Origin: Tubiluchus corallicola
Lineage: Eukaryota; Priapulida; Priapulimorpha; Priapulimorphida; Tubiluchidae
DNA length: 64,000 nt
NCBI GenBank assembly: GCA_030141605.1
Contig: JAQGDQ010000215.1
Location: forward strand, 102,001 to 166,000
Direction: 5' to 3'
Within the stretch, counting starts at the first letter, position 1. Every line of letters begins with the position of its first letter. Under the pieces are notes generated by a model, which did not search any database, was not told where the DNA came from, and was given only the letters and a program-made list of their open reading frames with translations. The translations under genes were made by a program, and so were the position numbers. Below are positions 11,822 to 24,428 of the stretch, one piece after another.

Positions 11822-14800
11822 GTATAAAAAGTTGCTAAGTACTTACTAAGTACTATGTCTTTTGTATTAGACTATAATTATATTAAATTTTAATACTTTT
11901 CATTACTGATTACTGTAATTGTATCGTGGAACCTTTTTCTTATATTTATAGTCACTGAATTATATTATGTCATAAGCTGTAGTAGCATGATATACATTGT
12001 CACGTAGTCTTATTATCATATAAAATGATCTTATAATATGCTATGATATTGAAAGAACCATCCTAGCCTGTACTATTGGGTGATTGCATCCTATCTTGTA
12101 AATCTCTCATGGGATCACATAGCACCTAATTATTGTTATTCACTTCATCCACTTCTATTCAGTTTTTAGTCTGTTAACATTATTCACCTGATCTAGCTTA
12201 ATTTACACGCTCGTGACATTATTGCTATCAAGGGAATTTCTATTCTTTCAGGTCTGCTGTACTGCTTCTTAGGCGTTGCCATAGTAGCAGACATTTTCAT
12301 GTGTGCAATTGAGAAAATCACTAGCAAAACAAAACGAATTATTGTTGCAAAGCCTGGTGCTTTTGACACCACACAAGAAGTAGAAGTAAAGGTATGCATT
12401 TGTTTAAACAATATTTTTATTTGATAAGAAACATTACAATCATAAGTACATTTATAATAAAAGCAATGGACACTTAATCAAACTCTGATTGGCTAACAGG
12501 TATAACATATGTAAAAGCCTTTCAGAGAGTAGATACGTCATTTGTAAGTTTAATAGGCACACGATTATAAGAATTGTTAGTTATGCATTAAGCAAGAGCA
12601 AGATTGAGAAAGTTACGTAACTTTTTTTGAGGATCGGGTATGCGAAAGGGTGGGACAAGTTGGTTATGATGTGTTTGATGTTGATGTTAAGCTACAAAAA
12701 TAGAATGAGTGATGATGAAACTAATGGAAGAAAGATGAAAGTGTCGGGGTGAGGCATGCATTTGTTGATATGAATATTCAGTAACCTGACTAGAGTAACT
12801 ATATATAGGGTTTCCACCACTCCTGATTTGGCCCATAGTCTTCTAAAATTCAGCCATTCATCCTTGCTTTGACCAGATTTTTGAAAATTCTGAAATCACC
12901 TGATTTTGACCATTTCATTGAAATTTGTGGGAAAAAACGTAAATTCATCTTGCATGCCGTTGGAACGTTAAGAACTAAGCTAAACATAGTGGAATCTCTC
13001 TAAGTAAAATAGTAAACTTATTAAATAAAGTTTAAACAGTTACATGGCCTCATCATTTAAAGCCGTCAACATTTTTGACAACTTTGGTTGCAGCAGTAAG
13101 TGCTCCAATGCAAACATTCATCCAGTTTAGCTTTAATTCACACAACACAAACGGTCTTCAGAACTCTCAAAAAACGTAGGAAATGCATTGGAACTGGGAA
13201 AGAACTGCAAAAATTGATGTACACGGCTTGCACTTTGTAAGTTTTAGGCTTTTAAGGCTTTTTAGGGTCTAAAATCAAGAAATTTGCACTACTTTGTGTT
13301 TTAGTTTTCTTGACCTTTGCTTCTGAAAAAAGCCTCATAAGACGACTCCCATGCTCCGACCCCCCAAAGCTGGCTCTTGACTCTTGATTTCGGTTTGCGA
13401 CGAGGTGGCAACCCTAACTGTATACACTCGAAACGATCAAAGCAGTTTCCATTTTTGATGCATCTGTTTTTTATGCTGTTTGGCACTTTGCAAACCGAAA
13501 TGCAGAGCTTAATGTAATGGTTGTGGCGGGACCAGAACTTGGTATCAAGGATTGGGTCTTTGCCTCATGCTGGCATGCATACATTCTTTGCCAGCGAGAG
13601 AAATTGATGACGGCTGTGTAGCAGATGAAGTAGGGAAAAACTTACCTTAGGTAGTTTTACAATTATTCTTTCATTTATTGGCCAGGCTTCATGTTGCTTA
13701 ACTTCAATTCTTCATTCTTGACCATTCACCCTTATTCTTGCCCTATAAGTCTAAACATTGTGAGCACTGCAGCTTTCTTGTGTAGCATGTGTAGCATGTG
13801 TAGCATTAAGTAGTGTTGAAAATTCAAACATTTCGACATGTTTATTCCATGTCCACGAAGCCTGGTGTTCATTTACTGCACCCTGTAATGTTGTAAAATG
13901 CCAGCGTTCATACTTCTCTGCTATCGTAAACTAGCAAGTAGCAACTGCTAAATGACCCACTCTGATGGCTTTCTGTGCTTTTAGGATGCTGCTTTGCCAT
14001 CCTGTATGCTTTACAGTGGCGGCTCGTGTATAAGCACTGTGGAACTGCAACACCTTCTATTCTCACTCAATATTATCTTTAATATTCGATATAATAAGTC
14101 TTTTTTCTTTAGTTCTTTCTTTATACTTGTAAGGAACCAGAGCACATGAGGATAGTCAGGGCCTATTTCAGGGGGGGGAGTGGGGATACTTACCCGGGGC
14201 CTCACCCTCCAGGGGGGCCTCGTGCCTAGGTGACATTTTTTTTTGCTTTATGCGAACATACTGCCTCCTCGCTATTTTCTCTTCGAAAATGCTTCTCCGG
14301 CGTTCTACCAGTTCAAAAATTTTCTGGCCGCCAACCATGGTGGCGCCCGCCCCCGAGGGGGCCTCACACGCCCCACTTCCCCAGGCCTCGTTTAGGCTGA
14401 AATAGGCCCTGAGGATAGTACTGTTTGCTTCACAGCCCAGCACAGTGCACTCCAGCAATGCGGGTGTTTTGCTGTTGTGCACATTTCGTGTCTGAGCCTA
14501 GGTAGAGAACGTACTATCGCTCTTGTCGTGTGCTTACCGAGAATGGATCAAGCTTCAACAGCGACAATTTAGGCTATTAGTAAGCAAAAAATATTTTTTG
14601 TTTACGATTTTATCATGTTTATGTTTGTTTGTTTAAAATTACAATGACAAATTACAATATTAAAATTACATATGTGTGTTTTGTTTTACACAATATTAAA
14701 ACAACGCCTAAAAATTTTCTAAAGTAGCACCCCCACTAATTTTAGCTACGAGCCGCTATTGATGCTTGACATCGAATGCTTGGTGTGTGCGGAATCTCCA

Positions 14801-17623
14801 CAGCAGTTATTATAAATTTGCTTTTATTTATCCCCCCCCCCCGGTGCATTAGTGAAAATTAATGGAAGGAAATGTGCTAAGATTAATTTTGTAGTTTCTG
14901 TTGTTATAAAGTTCACGGAATCCATTAGTTAGATTTTGTTGTGTTAATGCTTCATCAAGAAGAATTGTTGCAAGAGCTAGCCAGGTTAAAACCTTGGGTT
15001 TACATAATGCACAGTAATGGTTTGTAGCTGCTGACTAAATATTCATCTATTCTATTGGAAATTATTGTGCATATGTACTTCTGTGTATGTTTGACCTTGG
15101 AGTTACTGGTTTGTGAATCTGGATTGGTAACTGTCCATTAGCACTTTTAGCTATAGTTCACCTGATGTCAGCCAATAAGCCTTTGTACAGTTTCGTTGTG
15201 CGCACGCGCAGTTGCTGTAGGTCAAAGGTTAAGTGTACCACAGCAACGTGTCTTAACTACAACTATTATGTGACGTGTGGGTAAAGCAAAGCTGTGTGCC
15301 ATATCAGTTTAGTAACTTCAGTTGTTTTTCATGGATTTTACTTAATTGTGCATTAGTCTGTGAGTAGAGTGATTTACTAGCAGGATCTTGCTTGGGAACA
15401 AGAAAAAATGAACTAGGTAAGGTTCTAGCTAGCTGCTAAAACTGTTACTATTACAACAGCATGGACTGCGAGGCATTGTCAAGTGTACACAAATGCATTG
15501 CCTGGTACACTTAACGTTTAACCTCTTCCCAATCATGATCAATCACTGGAACTGTGAAAAGGTTTATTAAAGTAAAAGGTAAAATGTTTTTATAATATCC
15601 AAAGTTGCCCTTGTTTTCGTAACGTCTATTAAACAATGCTTAACGTATATAATTGGGTTTTATCTGCAATTGATATTGTGCTTACAATTTTTTACAGGTG
15701 TGGAATGGAACCGTTGCCAATTTAACGCTAATGGCGTTGGGCTCCAGCGCACCTGAGATTCTGCTGTCTTGCATTGAAATTATTGGAAATAATTTCAAAG
15801 CTGGTGATTTAGGTCCAGGGACAATCGTTGGTTCAGCGGCGTTCAACCTTTTAGTCATCACAGCTGTTTGCTTGTTTAGCATACCCAATGGTGAGGTGAG
15901 ATCAACTATTTATTAAACTATGTATCTTTAACATTTTTGGTGAAAACTAAAAAACTTAATTTTAGATAAAGTGGTGAATAAACGTGGCAAACCATGCCCA
16001 TCTATTAGTTTATTAAAGAATTTGCTTCGCGTGTTCACAGTATTTTAGAATTGTAAATTTTTGGTTATTTAAATTATATTGTTCTACAGTATTACGTTTC
16101 CCATCATTTAATTGTCAATTACACACGTCAACAGAATTCAGATTTAAATTGAGAACGGTGCCAAAATTAATTTTATTTAATCCTATCTATTTAAGGGTGG
16201 CTGACTAGATAACCTATGGGTTCTTCGCTGCCCTTTGCATTTGTTACATAATATTGCATGCATTCCTAATACTGTATTTTGATCATTCTTGCAGAGTTAA
16301 TAAATAAATTGAATTGAATTATTATAATGATGACTTCAGTTCTTTGATCTTTGTCAGATCATGTTTACTGGGCCAGGACAAGCACAACATAGACATTTTA
16401 GCTCGCTTTTCAAAATGTGTTAAATAATAAAACTCCAAGCTTCTGTTTTTGTGATGTTAACTTTCTACATTTAACTTTTTATCTTCATTTCAGACAGAAA
16501 GTATCTTAAAATGAATTGCCTCACCAAATTGAAAAATAATATCTTCAGCCATTTTCTGGACAGACAGACAGACAGAAAAACATACAGAGAGACTGAAATG
16601 AACATTGGACAGACTGACAGAGAGACAGAAAAACATACAGATAGACTGAATTGAACATCGTATCCTTCAGTTATATATTTCAGCATTGGGTGAATTTAAA
16701 ACTTTGAGAAACTAATCTCTGTACTTTGTTGCCATGTATAAGCACTTGTAACAGAACACTATTCATCCATCTTCTTGAAATATTTCAGGTGCGTCGGCTA
16801 CAGAATATAAAAGTATTTGCAGTAACAGCATTCTCCAGTGTTTTTGCCTACATATGGCTCTATATTATCTTAGTGGTGAGTGTGATGGCTATTGAACCTT
16901 TTGGTGTGGATACTGTTAATATCAGAACTTAAAAATTTATTTAAACTAGAAAACATTTTGTTTGAACACTTTTGCATTGAAATGGGACCATTTCAGACAG
17001 TCAGTAAGTGATTTTTTAGAGGGCTGTTTCCAACCCCCCCCCCTCATTGTGCTACATAGTTCTGAGCATTTTTGCTGTGTCACAAAACAAAACATTGGCA
17101 GATTTGAGCCAAAGCTGTGTTCTGCTGTTAAAAAGCTTCATGAAGCAGACTAACACAATCTACTTGCTAATTGTAGTCCAAATTATTGCTAAGACATAGT
17201 TCTACACAGTTTTAACTCCTTCAGGACTGTAAACGTTTACTGCATTTTACATGGGTTCATGAAAAATTGCTCTCACTAAGCAGCGATTACGTTATCTTTC
17301 ATAATTTTTGTAGATTTCTATCCTCACAATGGATTTTCCTGCAAAATTATAATATGAAATGCATTTGGATACCTTAGACAAATTAAAAATTGATTTTTGA
17401 CTCAAAAATGCTGCACAGCTTCGGCTGTAGCAAGAAGGCAATCAATAATTTAGTGTGTAGGATCACACCAGACTAAGCTACTCAATAGGCTAAGATGGAG
17501 CACCTGAAAAGGGCATGTTTTTCTTAACTTTATCCAATTAAATCACTTATAAATGTTAAACAAATTGCATGATTTGATAGCCAAGATTCTCCTGAATAGA
17601 ACAGTACCTACTACTACTACTAC

Positions 17624-17670
<47 letters not shown>

Positions 17671-17671
17671 A

Positions 17672-17728
<57 letters not shown>

Positions 17729-20700
17729 CAGCAGTAGTAAATAATTTGTAATCGTTTAGTTATGTCTGTGCTCATACAGTAGCAGAAAAAACATAGGTCT
17801 TATAAGACCTATTTTGAATGGTGCAGTCTTGAAGGCGTTAATGAACCAAAAGTGAAGGCAGTAAATGTACCTGCATTAGTCAACATGTTAAAGAGTTAAT
17901 TATTTAATTGTTTTATAATTTCAGGTTAGCAGCAAAAATGAATTGGACATCTGGGAAGCTGTTCTTACCCTGCTGTTCTTTCCTTTACTTGTCGTAGTCG
18001 CTTACATTGCAGATAAGGACTTCTGTGGCAAAAGAGCAACAGCCAATCTCACACAGTTAGAAATGGGAATAAGTGAGTTGAATTTATAAACCAACTTCTT
18101 CTTATACTGTTAGTTTTTTTACAGAAACAGGTAAATGTGCTGCATCCGTTGCAGTTATGGTTGTATTGTCTTCTGTTGGGTGTCTCAATGTTTACTTAAA
18201 TGTGCTTATGGACGTTTAAGAAAAGTTACTTATGCAAAGTTTATTTATTAAGTGCTGAGCATTCATTTTAGTCAACATCCAGCAATTAACCTCGTGTATT
18301 AAACAGTAGGTATGTGACTGTATTTTGATTAAGTTTAACAAAAAAGGAAAGCAAGCAAGATGTGAGCATTGTCAATCCAATAGATTTATTTCACAATAAA
18401 CAAATACTTATGCAACAAGTACATTTATAGATAAATTTTTCATTAATACTGCAAAATTAAGATGTAATTTTTGAATTCTGCACTGGAGACATAAGCTAGG
18501 TTATGTTAGACCAGCAGAATTAGTAGTGAGAAAAAAATTAACAATATATTACTAATAGTTAGTATGAGTTACAGAGGGCGTTAGTAGTATTTCATAATTA
18601 CGATGTTTAAACTGATACTTGGTACAGAGAAATGATAAATGCTTTAACACATTCGTTAAGCATCTGTGGAGGAGGCAACACTTGATTAGACTATATGGAG
18701 GTGTGCACTGCAGATATGATATACACATTATCGTACAGTTATGTGAAGGTGTTTGAAATAGAAAGCTCAAAACACACCTCATGTACATTGATTGATCAAC
18801 CACTTGGTCATAATTGCCAACTGCCTCATTGAAACATTATTGATCCCATAAAAGCAACCTTGTTGTGGTGTTTTGAGTCAACATATACTGTTGCATGCCA
18901 TAACTAATGTGATGGATTTCTCTGCAATGTGTGTGTTTGATTTACATTAAGTATTAATAAAGTAGCATTTAACAACAATGCGGGCCAAATCCTGTTTACA
19001 TTACCTATAAACTTTTGCAACAGTTTCCAGCAAAAATACCGAGATCTTTCTTTGTCATCGTGGGAACAATTTTTGACCTTCCTAGATCTGTCAGGACCTA
19101 GTTAACTGAAGGTGCACGATTAACTTGGTAATTAGGAAATCAGAATTGCAAGTGTTAGGCCGTGTGTCCGCAAGTTAGATAAATATTTAAAGGAAGACAG
19201 GATGATTTTTCGCATACTACCCCATTTTAAAGTCTGATAAAAAGTTTACGTTTTAATACAGTTAATACTGTAAAAGCGTTTTTGATATTAAGTAATATAT
19301 TAAAAACCTAATTAACAACGGGCAAGCCCAACTATTGATGACATCACATACTGACATAATTTTCAACAGCAAAAATATCCCACAATTATGATTTGCACGT
19401 GTTTGCAAAAGCACAGTACACGAAAATTCAAGTACAGTGCTACTGTAACATATTCAGTGTGTTGTACTAAAACTAGGCGAGTTTTAAGATAAAAATTCAA
19501 ATTTCCGATTTACCGTTGTGTTTGAGCTTTTGAATATGTGTAGTTCGTTACAAACGAACACAGCTGAACTGAGAGGTACAGCACCAGTTTTTTGTGCAAT
19601 GCACTTCCAAATTGCGGGCACTAGTGCCCATATAAGTAGCGAATGGCAGAGTGCATGTAACAGCGAAGAACTAATAGCGCAAACATGAAATGGTGTTTGT
19701 GCGGTAATAATTCTTTCATGTGAGTCATTTTTGAAAAAAAGTATGTTTCGTTTCAATATTTTAAAGAGTAGATTGTTTTGACCTACAGTTCCGGATTGGG
19801 TCCGGTTTTGCTTTAACTTCAAGAATATAGTGGTCTTTCAAAAGTCACACGTTGCACGTGCATTCCATGTTTGGTTTTTTTATTTGCTACACACATTCAC
19901 ACTATTTTTGCTGAATTTTATTTGCAAGCTATTAGCCTGTTAGACTATAAAACAATGATGAGTAAAATAAATGCATTTGCTGTGCATATGGTAACACTTT
20001 TTATTGCTTTAGTGTCTAGCTAGTGATTATATGGTTTCTAGTGTAGCTCTGCTTACTAATAATTTTCAACGATAACCATGCAGTAATGTCTTTTCAGAAA
20101 CTGTTAATGATAAACTGATTATGCGGGTGAACTGTAAAATTATTAATATTAATATCAGTTCTTATTAAACTGCACAATTCACGCCAGCTCAGTCAAACAT
20201 CAATAGCAAATTGTAATCATTGTAAAGTCCTGCAAATATTACATTTTTTTCGGACATCAGGTATAGTGGAAATGAGTGTCTAATTGAGCATGACTACTGT
20301 GTTTCTTTTGTAAATACGTAATAATCCTGTGATTGCAACGCTAATGAAAAATAGCTTGAAAACATTTATCAAAAAATTTAAACATTTTTGTTTTAGTTTC
20401 ACATACACGAGTTTGTTGTATGATTGTTGAAAATATAGCAATAAGAAATATAAATATATAGAAATAATAAATACCAAAAATAGAAGTTTAGGAATGCAGA
20501 ATACGTAACATGATATCAAATTATCGTGCACCTTCAGTTAACTAGGTCCTGACTGATAGAAAGAAACAGGAAGGTCAAAAATTGTCACCATGCTGACAAA
20601 GAAAGATCTTGGTATTTTTGCCGGAAACTATTGCAAGAGTTTATAGGTGATGTAAACAGGATTTGACCCGTATTGTTGTTAAATGCTACTTTATTAATAC

Positions 20701-23700
20701 TCAATGTAGAGCAAACACCAGAAGACGATACTTAATCTTAGAATGCAAAAGCCCATGGTCTATCAGTTATAAATATCTATACTTGTACAGCTTTTCTAGT
20801 TGTTAGAATAGTGCCTAGAATGCATGTGATGATCTGTAATGGTGTAATTAATTAACATTTTATACTGCTTTAATCTGAACAAATGTTATAGCGTGCTGTA
20901 AGCTCATTAATGGATGATGGCAGACCTGTTGCAATAATTGGCCTTTTCACTGCTGTCTGGTTCTATGGTAACGCATTTGTAATAAGCAGTAATTAAACCG
21001 TCAATTACTACGTATTGTTATACAGTAAACATGCCCGTACTGTGAATAGTCGGTTTGTGTAGTTGTCATACAATTGTTAACATAACTGCTATTATTACTA
21101 ATAGAAAGTGCAATTACTTTAATTTCCGCTCTCTACACCTACCATCTGTCTTACTGGTTATTCAAATTAAAGAACTGACCTTCTACAGTATTGATAGCAT
21201 TAATGATGATGAAAATGCTGCTTATGATGATAATTTTGATACAAATGATGTTGACAGTATAGAGATGATAATGGTAATAATGATGATAGTGATGATGATG
21301 ATGATTTTGATGATAAATGATTATGTTGATGGTGAATGATGATGTGATGGTGATGGTGGCAGCGGCACTGATGCTGCTGATGATGCTGATGGTGATGAAT
21401 GATAGTGATGATAATGGTGATGATGATGATGATGATGATTGGTGGTGGTGGTGGTGATGGTCGCGGCGGCACTGATGCTGCTGATGACGCTGATGGTGAT
21501 GATAATGGTGATGATGATGATGATGAATGATAATGATGGTGATGGTATTGGTGGTGATGGTGGTGGAGGTGGTGGTGGCAGCAGGGGCGGTAATGATGAT
21601 GATGATGATCTTGATCTTGATATTTATCTTCATCTTGATATTAAGGTTAGGTAATATTGCTACTCGTGCTTTGTTGTTATTGCTTGAATGAACAAATAGG
21701 CTATTAAATGCACGTATAAAGTGATGCAGTAGACATAATAGTGCATACTTTATTACTTTGCTTTCTAGAAATAAATTCTATTTTTACTCTGACACAATTC
21801 TGCAATTAATCACCAGTTGTTTCACTTCAGAAACAGAAAAAGAACTGGAAGCTGCTAGACTAGCTCAGGGAAAACTTGATAAAGAAGCCGTTGCTGATTT
21901 TATGAGGGTATGTAACGTTATACTCTTATTGCTGAAGAATGTGGAGTGGTGTGGCCCAAAAATATGCAGCCGATATGCAGTCTTGTTTACATATTTTCAC
22001 TGTGCAAGAATTCTAATAATAAGCCTTTTCACAGTTTCGATGTGCGCATGCGCAGTTGCTGCAGGTCAAAGGTTAAGTGTATCACAGCAACATGTCTTAA
22101 CTACAACTGTCACGTGGCATGTGTGTAAAGCAAAGTCGTCTGCTGCATCCATTCAGTAACTTCAGCTGTTTTGCATGGACTTTGCTTAATTATGCATTAG
22201 TCTGTGCGTAGAGTGATTTACTAGCAGGATCTTGCTTCGGACAAGAAAAAAATGAACTAGCTAAGGAAAACTGTTACTATTATAATAGCATGGGCTGCGA
22301 AGTGTCAAGTGTACACAAATGTGTTGTCTAGTACACTTAACCTTTGACCTTTTCACGATCATCATCAGTCCCTGGAACTGTGAAAAGGCTTATTGGTTTT
22401 ATACAGTTTTATTGTTCTTTATTTGTATAAGTTCATTCATAAGTATGTTTGTGAGATTGCTTTTATCCGCTGTCATCTATCATACAAAAAAACAAAATTA
22501 GTGTAATTTGTAATCTTCACGATCATCATCAGTCGCTGGAACTGTGAAAAGGCTTGTTGGTAACAGCTTTAGACAACTTCATTGAACACTACAGGTTAAG
22601 TACATTTCAAAAAAAACATCAAAAACTTACAATAAAATGTACACAATGGTATCTATGCGGCTAGAGGACATTTTAAGCAATGAATAATTATTGAGTTACT
22701 CATTTGTAATGTAATCCTATAAACTGATCTGTTTTGCCGTAAGGCTGGTCTCCTTGTTGTCATTGTTCAGTTTTGGTTTTCATGTGTAATAAATTTTTAG
22801 CCAATTTTTGTATTATGACGTCATGATCGAGTAACTTTGTACTCTAAATTGTTACAATGAAACTGTTTCTATGGTAACATTAAATGGCGTTCTGAACAAC
22901 ATAATTATCACAAAGTGGATCTTATGGCAATGCTAAGTGGTTTCCAGGCAGAAGAAACTTAACTCCTTCAGGATTGTAAACTCTTGCTGCATTTTGCTGA
23001 GGCTCATGAATAACTGCTCTCACTAAGCAGTGATTACATTATATGAAAAAAGCTTGCAGTAACTGCAATATTTACACTGTAACAAAATAGGCCTATAAGT
23101 ATCACTTGTGTGAAATTGCTAATGCAGAATCCAGACACAACACTCTGATACTCTTTCGCCACAAGTCTACTCTATTTTTAAAGAGAAATTCCTGTTAAAA
23201 GATGAAACGCCCTTAATTGCTCCTATGCTGATCAGTATTTTTTGGAACTCTCTTGGATAGCAGGCGATCAATAAAATAGTGTGTACGATCACTCAAGTGT
23301 ACCTCACACTAAGCTACTGCATAGGCTAAGTTGGGATGCTTGAAGAGGGTGTATTTTTCTTAATTTTATCCAACTAAATTACTTATAAATGTTTAAACAA
23401 ATAGCATGATTGGATGGTCAAGATTCAGTGGTCTGTGCTCATACAGTAACAGAAAAGTCAAATATCTTATAAGACTTAATTTGAGTGATGTGGTCTTGAA
23501 GGAAGGAGTAACCATATGCTTCGCATTCTGGACTAGTTTTGACATGTATAAGTGGAATAGTATGCACACTTGCTTACAGTTATTTCATGTGGTACAGCAG
23601 TTCTTGAATGAATTTCACCTAAGGCAAACTTTACATCATATGAGAGAATCTGCTGTCATTTAGCTCACTTATTCTTAATTATAAGTAGGAAATATTACAA

Positions 23701-24331
23701 AGCCTGTAACACTTATTAAATTTTATTATCACATATTTCTTAATTAAAATTAATAGCAACAATATTAGTTAAAAGTAACGTTTGCAATACGAACTAATGA
23801 GATCCAATAAAGTTTTAGTCTGCTTCTTGATCTAATTACACAATAAATCCTGCCCATTTTTCATCATAGTCGTCTGTCAATTCTCATTACGTCTCTTATT
23901 AAATTTATCAAGTTTAACGTGTTCTGTCTCACCTTTATGCTTTGTTACAGCACATTAAAATTTCAGTAAGTTCTTGTTGCCATGTTCTGCTTACTTTAAA
24001 CTGACACTGTAACAGCTTCGTCATCTTTGTTCTGCTTCGTTAATAAATCATGTTTCTTCTCTTAAAGGGTTTGTTTAAACATAATTTATTGAAGGTGTAA
24101 CATCTAGGTTTGAAACAGACAGTTTTACTACTGATATATGTTCTCTCTTAGCGGGAGCGAAACGCTAGAGACAAATGCAGAACAATGGTGACCACAATGT
24201 ACAAAAAATATTGCAATAAATATGAACATTACTATGTAACAAGAGTAACATAGTTAATACTATTTAAAGTGCTTAGTGTTTGAAATAAAAAACTGCACTA
24301 AAACAAAAATTTGAGTGTTGACAGAATTATC

Positions 24332-24428
<97 letters not shown>

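Noticed and set aside
15682-15888. 68-residue minus-strand frame
   Set aside because: It lies opposite exchanger exon 3 and is a shadow of a strongly conserved coding exon. The minus-strand frames at 12193-12411, 31557-31873 and 32163-32348 are likewise shadows.
21151-21654. His-rich and Asp/Val-rich open frames on both strands
   Set aside because: Trinucleotide low-complexity DNA in intron 5; no start context, splice partners or domain.
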